DNA from: Bog-159 sp050008575
Lineage (GTDB): Bacteria > Acidobacteriota > Terriglobia > Bryobacterales > Bryobacteraceae
Assembly: GCA_050008575.1 (NCBI GenBank)
Contig: JBEKMJ010000014.1
Span: 1 to 64,000 of the forward strand
Direction of reading: 5' to 3'
DNA length: 64,000 nt
Positions 30,150 to 38,247 of this stretch are shown here, in pieces (positions within the stretch are counted from its first letter, which is position 1; each line of letters begins with the position of its first letter). The position numbers were made by a program, and so were the translations under genes. The notes under the pieces are model-generated. The model ran no database searches. It was not told the DNA's origin and saw only the letters and a list, made by a program, of their open reading frames with translations.

Positions 30150-32621
30150 ATGCCTCTGAAGGCCCGCATCTTCGTCGCTGTTGCCATTGCGGCCGGCGCC
30201 GCTTTCATCGCCACCTCCGTGTACCCCTGGCAGCCTGGCGATACGGTGCGGTTCTGCTTTTACCTGGTGTTGTCCAGCTTGGCCTCCGGCATGAAGGTTA
30301 ATCTGCCCGGGATACCGGGCACCATGCCGGTTTGCTTTCTGTTCAGCCTGATCGGCATCGCGGAAATGTCCCTCGGCGAGAGCATGGCCATAAGCTGCAT
30401 CGGAACCCTGATTCAGTGTCTCTGGAAATCCCCGCAGACGCCGCGGCCCGCCCAGACGGTCTTCAACGTCGCGATTACCGGCTCGGCCATGGGCTTCGCC
30501 TACCGGTTTTACCACTGGCCGGCCATCCATGCATTTGGCGCGGCCGGCCCGTTTCCGTTAGTGGTCGCGGCGCTCCTTTACTTCGCGCTGAACACCGTCC
30601 CCCTGGCGGCCGCGACCGCCCTGGCGGAGCGCAAGCCGATGGGAGCGGTCTGGCGCCGGACTCACTTCTGGTCCTTCCCGTTCTACATACTAGGTGCGTT
30701 GGTCGCCTGGATGATCAACTTGTTCAGCCGGCAGGTGCACTGGCAGGGATCCGTGCTGCTGCTGCCCATCGTCTACTTCATTCACCGTTCTTACCGGATA
30801 TACCTGGACCGCCTGGGCGACGAAAAGCGCCATGTCGAAGAGATGGCCGGTCTGCACTTGCGTACCATTGAAGCGCTGGCGCTGGCCATCGAAGCCAAGG
30901 ACCACACCACCCACGAGCACCTGCGCCGCGTGCGCGTTTACGCCGTCGAAATCGGAAAGGACATGGGCCTCTCGGCGCCGGACCTGGAGGCGCTGCGCGC
31001 CGCCGCCCTGCTGCACGACATCGGCAAGTTGGCGATCCCCGAGCACATCATCTCCAAGCCGGGGCGACTGGCTCCCGAAGAATTCGAGAAAATGAAGATC
31101 CACCCGGTGGTGGGCGCCGAAATCCTGGAGCGCGTTTCGTTCCCGTACCCCGTCGTGCCGTTGGTCCGCGCGCATCACGAGAAGTGGGACGGCTCCGGCT
31201 ATCCGGATGGCTTGAAAGGCGAGGCGATCCCCCTGGGCGCGCGCATTCTAGCCGCGGTCGATTGCCTCGACGCTCTGGCGGCGGACAGGCAATACCGGCG
31301 CGCGCTGCCGTTGGACCAAGCCATGCAACAGGTAGTGGGCCTGTCCGGCACGGCCCTCGATCCGGCCGTGGTCGCGGTCCTCGCGCGGCGCTACAAGGAA
31401 CTGGAGCAAATGGCCCAGGCGCAGCCTCCCCCGGAAACCAGGCTATCCACGAACCTCAAGATTTCCAATGGAAGAGAACCTGCTGCCGGCTTAGAAGCGC
31501 CGCAGGCGAACGGCGAACGGCGCGAGGGCGATTTCCTGGCATCCATCGCGGCTGCCCGCCAGGAGGTGCAGCTCCTCTTTGAACTGACCCAGGACTTAGG
31601 CAACTCGCTCAGTCTGGATGAGACTCTTTCGGTGGTATCCATGCGCCTGAAGAAGATGGTGCCGTACGATGCCATCGCCGTCTATGTCTGCCGCGGCAAG
31701 GTCCTGATCCCGCACTATGTGAACGGCGAGAACTTCCGCCTGTTTTCATCGCTCGAAATTCCCATTGGGGAGGGACTCTCCGGCTGGGTGGCCGAGAACC
31801 GCAAGAGCATCCTGAACGGCAACCCTTCCGTGGAGGCCGGATACCTGAACGATGCCGCCAAGTTCAGCACGTTGCGCGCGGCGCTGGCCGTGCCGCTCGA
31901 GGGCGTGAACGGCGTGATCGGCGCGCTGACGCTGTACCGTGTGGACAAGGACTCCTTTTCGCGCGACCACCTGCGGATCCTGCTGGCCATCACTTCCAAA
32001 GTCTCGCTGGCCATCGAAAACGCGCTGCGCTTCCAGCTTGCGGAGGACTCCGCCACTACCGATTACCTGACCTCGCTCCCGAACGCCCGATCGCTATTTC
32101 TGCGTCTGGACAGTGAACTGGCGCGCTGCCGGCGGACGCTGGAGCCGCTTACCGTGATGGTATGCGACGTGGATGGCTTCAAACAGGTCAACGACCGCTT
32201 CGGCCACCTGGAAGGCAATAAGGTGCTGCGTTACGTGGCGGACGTGCTGCGCGAGAATTGCCGGGAATACGATTATGTGGCGCGTATGGGAGGCGACGAG
32301 TTCGTCGTCCTGATGCCGGGCAGCGACCGGGAAGCCGTGTGCCGCCGCGTTGCGGAATTCCAGAGCATTGCCTGCGATATTGGCGGCGCGGTGAACGGCG
32401 CAGGCGTGATTGCCTTGAGCGTGGGCGAAGCTTTCTATCCCGACGATGGTTCGGACGCCGAGCAGTTGCTCGCCGAAGCCGACCGCCGGATGTACAAATC
32501 GAAGCACTTAAACAAAGCCGCGCGCAGCAACGGGATCCACCTGCTGACGCCGGGCCATTTTGAGCCTGGCCATTTCGACAAGCTGGGCACGGAGGCCGGC
32601 CGGCCCAACCAGGTGAACTGA
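30150..32621 (+). CDS. Membrane HD-GYP, GAF and GGDEF protein (c-di-GMP phosphodiesterase/diguanylate cyclase)
   Basis: An 823-residue protein. Residues 1-215 hold about six to seven hydrophobic helices of a MASE-like sensor. An HD-GYP domain follows with His289-Asp290 (LLHDIGKLAIPEHI), and GSGYPDGLKG around 348-357, all the expected metal and GYP residues. A linker leads to a GAF domain (about 475-625) and a GGDEF domain with intact motif (714-718, ARMGGDEFVVL) and an RxxD inhibitory site exactly five residues before it (Arg705-Asp708). Both c-di-GMP synthesis and breakdown are therefore possible. ATG 30150 has GGAG 8 bases upstream and is preferred to GTG 30141. The permease gene starts inside its stop codon. 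Confidence 0.92.
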   Translation: MPLKARIFVAVAIAAGAAFIATSVYPWQPGDTVRFCFYLVLSSLASGMKVNLPGIPGTMPVCFLFSLIGIAEMSLGESMAISCIGTLIQCLWKSPQTPRPAQTVFNVAITGSAMGFAYRFYHWPAIHAFGAAGPFPLVVAALLYFALNTVPLAAATALAERKPMGAVWRRTHFWSFPFYILGALVAWMINLFSRQVHWQGSVLLLPIVYFIHRSYRIYLDRLGDEKRHVEEMAGLHLRTIEALALAIEAKDHTTHEHLRRVRVYAVEIGKDMGLSAPDLEALRAAALLHDIGKLAIPEHIISKPGRLAPEEFEKMKIHPVVGAEILERVSFPYPVVPLVRAHHEKWDGSGYPDGLKGEAIPLGARILAAVDCLDALAADRQYRRALPLDQAMQQVVGLSGTALDPAVVAVLARRYKELEQMAQAQPPPETRLSTNLKISNGREPAAGLEAPQANGERREGDFLASIAAARQEVQLLFELTQDLGNSLSLDETLSVVSMRLKKMVPYDAIAVYVCRGKVLIPHYVNGENFRLFSSLEIPIGEGLSGWVAENRKSILNGNPSVEAGYLNDAAKFSTLRAALAVPLEGVNGVIGALTLYRVDKDSFSRDHLRILLAITSKVSLAIENALRFQLAEDSATTDYLTSLPNARSLFLRLDSELARCRRTLEPLTVMVCDVDGFKQVNDRFGHLEGNKVLRYVADVLRENCREYDYVARMGGDEFVVLMPGSDREAVCRRVAEFQSIACDIGGAVNGAGVIALSVGEAFYPDDGSDAEQLLAEADRRMYKSKHLNKAARSNGIHLLTPGHFEPGHFDKLGTEAGRPNQVN

Positions 32622-33490
32622 TGGGCGCCATGAAACATCTCGCGCAACTGCTGCTGTCACTCGCGGTTACCGTGCTGCTCGGCGGCTTTCTGACCGCCGC
32701 GCTGGTGCGTCTGAGTCCGGGCTTCGGCGTGGACGAGCACGAACTGGATCCCACCCGCGACGTGGCGGCGCTGCGGGCGCTGGAAGCCACGCGGCCCGAG
32801 CAGGGCAATTTCTTCGCCTATTCGGTGCGCCACACGGCCGCCATGTTCCGCGGAGATTTCGGAACCTCTCGCAACTGGAATCGTCCGGTGGCCGGCTTGC
32901 TCCGCGAACGGTGGCCGGTGACGGCGCAACTAATGGGAACCGGAATCCTAGGCGGATGGGCACTGGCCTTGGCCTTCGCCTTGCCGGGCTTGGTCTATCC
33001 CAGCCGGATTTGGACTGCGCTGGCCGCCGGCCTTAGCGGTTTGCTCTTGTGTGTGCCATCGGCCGCGCTGGCGTTGTCGATCTTTGTCTACGCCGGACCG
33101 GTGCGCGCGGTCATGGCGTTGGCCGTGTTTCCGAAAGTCTATCAGTATCTGCGGAATCTGCTGACGGACGCCGCCGCCCAACCGCATGTGATGGCGGCCA
33201 GGGCGCGCGGCATCGGCCCCGGGCGAATTCTGCTGTGGCACATCGTTCCGGTGGCCGCGCCGCAGGCGCTGGCGCTGGCCGGCGTGTCGGTGAGCATGGC
33301 GTTCGGCGCGGCCGTCGCCGTGGAGGTGGTCTGCGATTTCCCCGGCATCGGCCAACTCGCCTGGAAAGCCGCGCTGGCGCGCGATCTGCCTTTGCTGGTG
33401 ACTCTTACCATGTTGGTCACGCTGGCGACTCAAATGGCGAACGCGCTGACCGACGCGCTCTCCAACCGACGCAACGAGGTGCGCGTATGA
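32621..33490 (+). CDS. DppB/OppB-like ABC permease
   Basis: A 289-residue membrane protein with about six helices and the binding-protein-dependent permease signature near 195-215 (MAARARGIGPGRILLWHIVP), the EAA-like loop that contacts the ATPase. N-terminal sequence with LVRLSPGFGVDEHELDP matches the DppB type of oligopeptide permease. It overlaps the preceding cyclase/phosphodiesterase stop as TGATG, so its translation is coupled to that signalling protein. It pairs with the DppC-like gene that follows. No substrate-binding protein or ATPase gene is nearby, so those must come from elsewhere or the pair has another role. Confidence 0.88.
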   Translation: MGAMKHLAQLLLSLAVTVLLGGFLTAALVRLSPGFGVDEHELDPTRDVAALRALEATRPEQGNFFAYSVRHTAAMFRGDFGTSRNWNRPVAGLLRERWPVTAQLMGTGILGGWALALAFALPGLVYPSRIWTALAAGLSGLLLCVPSAALALSIFVYAGPVRAVMALAVFPKVYQYLRNLLTDAAAQPHVMAARARGIGPGRILLWHIVPVAAPQALALAGVSVSMAFGAAVAVEVVCDFPGIGQLAWKAALARDLPLLVTLTMLVTLATQMANALTDALSNRRNEVRV

Positions 33491-34302
33491 CCCGCGCGTC
33501 TCTCCGCGTGCGCCGGCTAGCGTGGATTTTCCTGGCGCTGCTGTTCGTCGCGGCGCTATTCTGGGATCGCTTGGCCGGCGTATCCTACGCGCACCAGTTC
33601 CGCGATTTCCCCGGCGCACCCGTATCCTGGCGATTCCCTCTGGGCACCGATGCCCTGGGCCGCGACCGCCTCGCGCGTCTGCTGGCCGCCACGCGCATCT
33701 CGCTGCTTCTGGCGCCCGCCGCGGCCGTGTTTTCCACGGCGCTGGCGACGCTCGCCGGCGGACTCGCCGGCTACTGCGGCGGCTGGCTGGACCGCGTCGC
33801 CACGCGGGTCATCGATTTGATGCTTTCGCTGCCCTGGATCTTCCTGCTGATCGCCGCGCGCGCCCTGCTGCCGCTGAATGTTTCGCCGTCCGCTTCCGTA
33901 TTGATCACCTTCGCGCTGCTAGGGGCCCTCGGCTGGGCCGCACCTGCCCGTGTGATTCGCGCCGGCGTGCGCGATATGCGCAACTCGGATTTCCTGCTGC
34001 AGGCGCGCGCCTGCGGATGCCGCGGCTTCCGCCTGCTTCTGCGTCAGATGGCGCCCAACCTCAAGCCCGTATTACTCGCACAGTTCCGGACGTCAATCCC
34101 GCTCTTCATCCTGAGCGAGGCCAACCTCGGATTGCTCGGGCTGGGCGTATCCGATCCGCTGCCCTCCTGGGGCAATCTGCTGCGCGAGTTGGAAACGGAC
34201 CTGGCCTTCAATCCCGGCATCGTGGCTTGCCTGGTGCTGATGTTGGGGGTGATGGGGTGCTTCAAGCTGTTGCTGCCGTCCAATTCCGGCCAGCGATCCT
34301 GA
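33487..34302 (+). CDS. DppC/OppC-like ABC permease
   Basis: A 271-residue permease starting in an ATGA overlap with DppB-like. The DppC type is shown by HPFGTD-like WRFPLGTDALGRDRLARLLAATRISLLLAP near 48-78, then YCGGWLDRVATRVIDLMLSLPWIFLLI, and the EAA-like loop QARACGCRGFRLLLRQMAPNLKPVLLAQ. Six helices are visible. The frame is open upstream to 33049, but that part overlaps the DppB gene and lacks likeness. Function: half of a peptide or nickel-type importer channel, here without ATPase or binding protein in the window. Confidence 0.88.
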   Translation: MTRASLRVRRLAWIFLALLFVAALFWDRLAGVSYAHQFRDFPGAPVSWRFPLGTDALGRDRLARLLAATRISLLLAPAAAVFSTALATLAGGLAGYCGGWLDRVATRVIDLMLSLPWIFLLIAARALLPLNVSPSASVLITFALLGALGWAAPARVIRAGVRDMRNSDFLLQARACGCRGFRLLLRQMAPNLKPVLLAQFRTSIPLFILSEANLGLLGLGVSDPLPSWGNLLRELETDLAFNPGIVACLVLMLGVMGCFKLLLPSNSGQRS

Positions 34303-34315
34303 GCGCGACAATCCT

Positions 34316-34337
34316 GAGCCGCGACCGTCAGGGAGCG
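34316..34337 (+). repeat. Dispersed 22-base repeat GAGCCGCGA..., copy 1
   Basis: The sequence GAGCCGCGACCGTCAGGGAG followed by CG occurs here after the DppC stop and again, with two changes, at 55956-55977. In both places it is intergenic. A shorter echo (CCTGAGCGCGACAATCC) lies directly upstream. Confidence 0.6.
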
Positions 34338-34366
34338 TTTACTCTCGATTAGAATGTCTTTAACGC

Positions 34367-35500
34367 ATGCCCTACGATGCAGCCGTGATCGGCGCCGGTG
34401 TGTTTGGCGCATGGACGGCCCACCATCTTCGCGCCGCCGGCCTGAAGGTTGCGCTCGCCGACGCATACGGCGCTGCCAATTCAAGGGCTAGCTCGGGCGG
34501 CGAATCGCGCATCGTTCGCATGGGTTATGGCGCCGACGAGATCTACACCCGCTCAGCCATGCGATCGCTCACGCTGTGGCGGGAGTTCTGCGTCCGGACC
34601 GGGGAGCCGCTATTTCACCAGACCGGCGTACTTTGGACCGCGGCCGAAGGCGACCCCTACACCGAAGAGACGCGCCAGACGCTGGCCCGGTGCGGCGCGC
34701 ATTTCGAATCGCTCTGCCCGGCGGACTTAGAATCGCGATATCCGCAGATGCACTTCGCGCCCGGTGCTTGGGGCACCTTCGAGCCGGAAAGCGGCGCGCT
34801 GATGGCCCGCCGCGCCGTCGAGGCCGTGGTGGCAGATGCCGTGCGGCACGGTGTCACGTTTCTGCGCGAAGCCGTGACCGCCCCACACGGGGCTGGTCCG
34901 ATGGCGTCGGTCGGCGGTGTGTTCGCAGGCGTGTTTGTGTTCGCCTGCGGCGCGTGGCTGCCCAAGATTTTTCCGGATTTGCTGGCTAAACGCATCGCGC
35001 CCACGCGGCAGGAGGCGTTCTTCTTCGGGACGCCGCCCGGCGACGCGCGCTTCTCCCCGCCAGCCATGCCGGTGTGGATCGACTTCAGCGATCCGCGGGG
35101 GCCGTACGGTTTCCCCGATCTGGAAAACCGCGGCGTCAAAATCGCACTGGACCAGCACGGCCCGCCCATCGATCCGGACACCGCCGATCGCGTTCCATCC
35201 GCCGATGCGCTGGCCGCCGCGCGCGATTGCCTCGGCCAACGCTTGCCCGCTCTGCGGCATGCGCCGCTGGTGGAGGCGCGCGTCTGCCAGTACGAAAATA
35301 CCTCCAACGGCGACTTTTTGATCGATCGGCACCCGGACTTCGCCAACGTCTGGCTGGTGGGCGGAGGCTCCGGCCACGGCTTCAAGCACGGTCCAGCGGT
35401 GGGCGAGTATGCCGCCGCACACATCCTGCAGGGAGGGCCGGTGGACCCGCGCTATTCGCTGGCGAGCAAGGCGGAGGCGCAGCGGCGCACGGTGTTCTGA
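34367..35500 (+). CDS. Monomeric sarcosine oxidase-like FAD enzyme
   Basis: A 377-residue flavoprotein with the FAD Rossmann motif IGAGVFGAWTA (8-18) and the monomeric sarcosine/N-methyltryptophan oxidase signature SSGGESRIVRMGYGADEIY (42-60). Cys307 in RVCQYENTSNGDFLIDRHP matches the cysteine that binds FAD covalently in this family. The late VGGGSGHGFKHGPAVGEY motif is normal. It oxidises a secondary or N-methyl amino acid to an imine and hydrogen peroxide in the cytoplasm; the exact amine is not predictable. It stands alone after the permease pair, with the convergent VCBS gene downstream. Confidence 0.88.
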   Translation: MPYDAAVIGAGVFGAWTAHHLRAAGLKVALADAYGAANSRASSGGESRIVRMGYGADEIYTRSAMRSLTLWREFCVRTGEPLFHQTGVLWTAAEGDPYTEETRQTLARCGAHFESLCPADLESRYPQMHFAPGAWGTFEPESGALMARRAVEAVVADAVRHGVTFLREAVTAPHGAGPMASVGGVFAGVFVFACGAWLPKIFPDLLAKRIAPTRQEAFFFGTPPGDARFSPPAMPVWIDFSDPRGPYGFPDLENRGVKIALDQHGPPIDPDTADRVPSADALAAARDCLGQRLPALRHAPLVEARVCQYENTSNGDFLIDRHPDFANVWLVGGGSGHGFKHGPAVGEYAAAHILQGGPVDPRYSLASKAEAQRRTVF

Positions 35501-35519
35501 CGTCAGACTCCTGAGTTCT

Positions 35520-36644
35520 TCAACGGCGCGTGGTGTTGTGCAGCACGGTAACGCCGTCAGGCCCGGCCGTCACGATATCCGTCCTGCCATCGTGGTCCGT
35601 GTCTCCCACCGCGATCGACGTCGGATAGCCGCCCGTCGCGAAACCGCGGGCTGGCTGGAAGGTTCCGTCGCCGTTGCCGATGAACACCGAAACTTCGCCG
35701 GATGCATCGTTGCACACCGCCAGGTCCAGCTTGCCATCCAGGTTGAAGTCGGCAACGGCGATGCCGGTGGGACCGTCGCCCGCGGCGTAGGTCGCGCCAG
35801 CCTGGAAGGTGCCGTCCCCATTCCCGGCGAGTACCGACACATCGTTCGAGGCCAGGTTGGCCACCGCCAGGTCGGCCTTGCCATCTCCGCTGAAAGAGCC
35901 TGCCGCAACCGAGAACGGCTCGTAGCCCACGGTCGCGCTTGGCGCCAACCGGAAGGTGCCGTCGCCATTCCCCAGCACGATGTCCACCACTTGCAGGAAC
36001 ATCGCGCCATTTGTTACCGCGAGATCGGGAATTCCGTCTCCGTTGAAGTCCCCTATGACGGCATCGGTCGGCGAGCCGCCCAGATAGACGCTCTGGCCGG
36101 CGAGGAAGGTGCCGTCGCCCTTCCCCAACAGAATCGTCACATCGCCCGAGCCGCCATTGACCACCGCCAGATCCACATGGCCATCGTGGTTGAAATCGCC
36201 GGCCACGATAGCCGTCGGACCGAGATCGACTTCGTAGTAGCCTGCCACGCGGAAAGTTCCATCGCCATTGCCCAGCAGTATGGACACGTTGTTGCCGAGG
36301 TTGTTTGTCACGGCCACGTCCAGCTTGCCGTCGTGATTGAAGTCGCCCGTAGCCATGCCCCAGGATTGCGAGCCCCCGGTGGGCGTGATCGTGGGAGCCG
36401 CGTAGCCGCCGCCGGCGGTCTGTAAGAGGACCGCGACGCTGTTTGGTTCCGTCACCACCGCAATATCCAGCCTGCCGTCTCCGTTGAAATCGGCCAGGTG
36501 GACCGACTTAGCCGAGGTCCCGGCCGCTACCTTCACGCGCTCGAACGACAGATCTTGAGCCGCCATCGGCCCAGCCAACGCGAGCAACGGCAGCAGGCAG
36601 CTTTGCAGCACAGCGGTTTTGACGAATTCATGGGTGTATTTCAA
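35520..36644 (-). CDS. Exported VCBS/FG-GAP repeat protein
   Basis: A 374-residue protein with a signal peptide (LLPLLALAGPMAAQ) followed by seven VCBS/FG-GAP repeats of about 48 residues. Each repeats DFNGDGxxDLAV with calcium-ligand aspartates, then LLGNGDGTFxxA. Such propellers are extracellular and bind ligands or partners. No enzymatic domain or anchor is visible, and the C-terminus ends right after the seventh repeat. The start ATG 36644 begins the signal peptide. It converges with the sarcosine oxidase-like gene. A related repeat protein is encoded at 39991. Confidence 0.9.
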   Translation of the reverse strand: MKYTHEFVKTAVLQSCLLPLLALAGPMAAQDLSFERVKVAAGTSAKSVHLADFNGDGRLDIAVVTEPNSVAVLLQTAGGGYAAPTITPTGGSQSWGMATGDFNHDGKLDVAVTNNLGNNVSILLGNGDGTFRVAGYYEVDLGPTAIVAGDFNHDGHVDLAVVNGGSGDVTILLGKGDGTFLAGQSVYLGGSPTDAVIGDFNGDGIPDLAVTNGAMFLQVVDIVLGNGDGTFRLAPSATVGYEPFSVAAGSFSGDGKADLAVANLASNDVSVLAGNGDGTFQAGATYAAGDGPTGIAVADFNLDGKLDLAVCNDASGEVSVFIGNGDGTFQPARGFATGGYPTSIAVGDTDHDGRTDIVTAGPDGVTVLHNTTRR

Positions 36645-36815
36645 GATGGGTTCCTTTTCTTGCCTTCGATGAGATCGTAACCCGGCGAAGCCTTGAAATT
36701 ACGAAAACAAAGGGTTTGGTGAGTAAGGTGAACGTACCGGATGGTTCTTCGGTGAAACCGGCCGGGGATCGCCGGCTGTTAACCTTTGGGAACAGGGCTA
36801 CGATCAGCGTGCGGG

Positions 36816-38183
36816 CTACACCGCATCCGAGATGCTGGTGAACGAGAAGTCCTTCACTACGATCGCCGGCGCGATCATGCCCTGTCCTTCCCCGCCGCGC
36901 ACGCGCACGGGCGTGCCCATCGCCAGGGTGTTTTTCAGCATCTCCACGGGACTCTGGTTGAAGCGGAAGTTCATCACCGGGGCGGTGACTTTGCCTTGTT
37001 CGATCAGAAAAACGCCATCGCGTGTGAGTCCGGTGACCTGCATGGTCTGCGGATTCACGACCCTTATGTACCAAAATCGCGTGACCAGCAGCCCGCGATC
37101 CACCGACGCAATCAAATCGGCCAGACTCTTACCGCCGCCTTCCAGCACCATTCGATTGGGGAAAGGCGTGGGCTGCTTACCGGCTTTGGCGGCCCAATAA
37201 CGGTCGTAGACCAGATTCTTCACCACGCCGTTTTCGATCCAGGTAATGCGCTCTGCCGGCAAACCGCCGCCTGCGCCGCCGCCCCCGCCGCCAAAACCGA
37301 AGCCGCCTCCGCCACTCCACGGAAGGGCTGAGTACAGCTTATTAAACGGATCGGACCGCAGTGTGACGAATTCCGGGAACAATTTCTCGCCCTCCAGTGT
37401 GCCGCCGCCCTGTTTGCTCAAGAAACTGCGGCCCTCTTCGGCGGCACGCGCCTGCATGCCGAATCCCATCATCTGCACGAGGTCGCCGGTGGCCGTCGGT
37501 TCCAGTACCACGGTGTACTTGCCGGGATCGAGCCGCCGGGGTTCCTTCCAGCGCAGGCACTTGTCGATGGCCGTCTTAGCCACGGCCGCGCCGTCGATGC
37601 TCTCGATGAGCACGGCCGGTTGGGATGCCCATCCCGAGCTGCTGCCGGCGGCGTTGCGGACGGTCGCCGAGAGGCCCGCGTCGGTGACTCGGCCGTATCC
37701 AAAATTGCCTTGTTTATTGGCGATCGCCGCGGTTTCGGCCGAGCGCTCGAAAAATCCCGCCGCCACCAGGTTGTTCGCTTTGGCGCCGTCGATGATCGCG
37801 CGAATGTGCGGGATCATGGCCTGGTTGCGCGCGCCGGCGGTGGAGGCGGCGTAGTTCTCCAGTTCGGGATACTTCTGCTTTTCGAGCGGCGGAACGCGCT
37901 CCGGGTTGGCCGGCGCGATCGTGGCCAGACGCTCGGTGCGCTTGACAGCTTCGCGCAACGAGTCGTCGTCGAATTCGTCCACGCGTGTACTACCGCTCTG
38001 GCCATCGCGCACCGACGAGATCGACATGGACTGCTCCACGGTGAAGCCGGAGGTAGTGACATCGTTCAATGCGAAACGGATGAACGCGCGCTCAGAGCTG
38101 TTCACGCTGATGTCGCATTCGGGAAAGGTGGAAAACGAAAGCGTCTTTGCGGTGATTTTCTGGGCCTGTTCTCTTGTAAGCAT
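36816..38183 (-). CDS. pmbA: TldE/PmbA-type subunit of a modulator-of-gyrase protease
   Basis: A 455-residue protein of the TldD/TldE family without the metalloprotease motif, the TldE type. Family features are FVGYGRVTDAGL-like GNFGYGRVTDAGLSATVRN, DPGKYTVVLEPTATGDLVQMM, and the C-terminal GKSLADLIASVDRGLLVTRFW with a VNPQTMQVTGLTRDGVFLIE end. A Gly-rich loop (GGGGFGFGGGGGGAGGG) near 290 is an oddity. In E. coli TldD/TldE cleaves peptides such as microcin and CcdA. ATG 38183 has a GAGAGGAG site, and the upstream in-frame extension begins in a repeat. No signal peptide. The TldD gene lies upstream in the same direction. Confidence 0.88.
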   Translation of the reverse strand: MLTREQAQKITAKTLSFSTFPECDISVNSSERAFIRFALNDVTTSGFTVEQSMSISSVRDGQSGSTRVDEFDDDSLREAVKRTERLATIAPANPERVPPLEKQKYPELENYAASTAGARNQAMIPHIRAIIDGAKANNLVAAGFFERSAETAAIANKQGNFGYGRVTDAGLSATVRNAAGSSSGWASQPAVLIESIDGAAVAKTAIDKCLRWKEPRRLDPGKYTVVLEPTATGDLVQMMGFGMQARAAEEGRSFLSKQGGGTLEGEKLFPEFVTLRSDPFNKLYSALPWSGGGGFGFGGGGGGAGGGLPAERITWIENGVVKNLVYDRYWAAKAGKQPTPFPNRMVLEGGGKSLADLIASVDRGLLVTRFWYIRVVNPQTMQVTGLTRDGVFLIEQGKVTAPVMNFRFNQSPVEMLKNTLAMGTPVRVRGGEGQGMIAPAIVVKDFSFTSISDAV

Positions 38184-38197
38184 CGATTCGTCTCCTC

Positions 38198-38247
38198 TCA
38201 CCAACCACCAGCCACCAACCACCAGCCACGGCGAGCGACGCTCGCCC
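38198..38247. repeat. 13-base tandem duplication and hairpin between tldD and tldE
   Basis: The short gap between the two protease genes holds two tandem copies of a CCAACCACCAGCC-type unit followed by the hairpin GGCGAGC-GAC-GCTCGCC at 38230-38246. That hairpin matches the first stem of the triple-hairpin repeat at 14791 and 27725. Confidence 0.6.
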
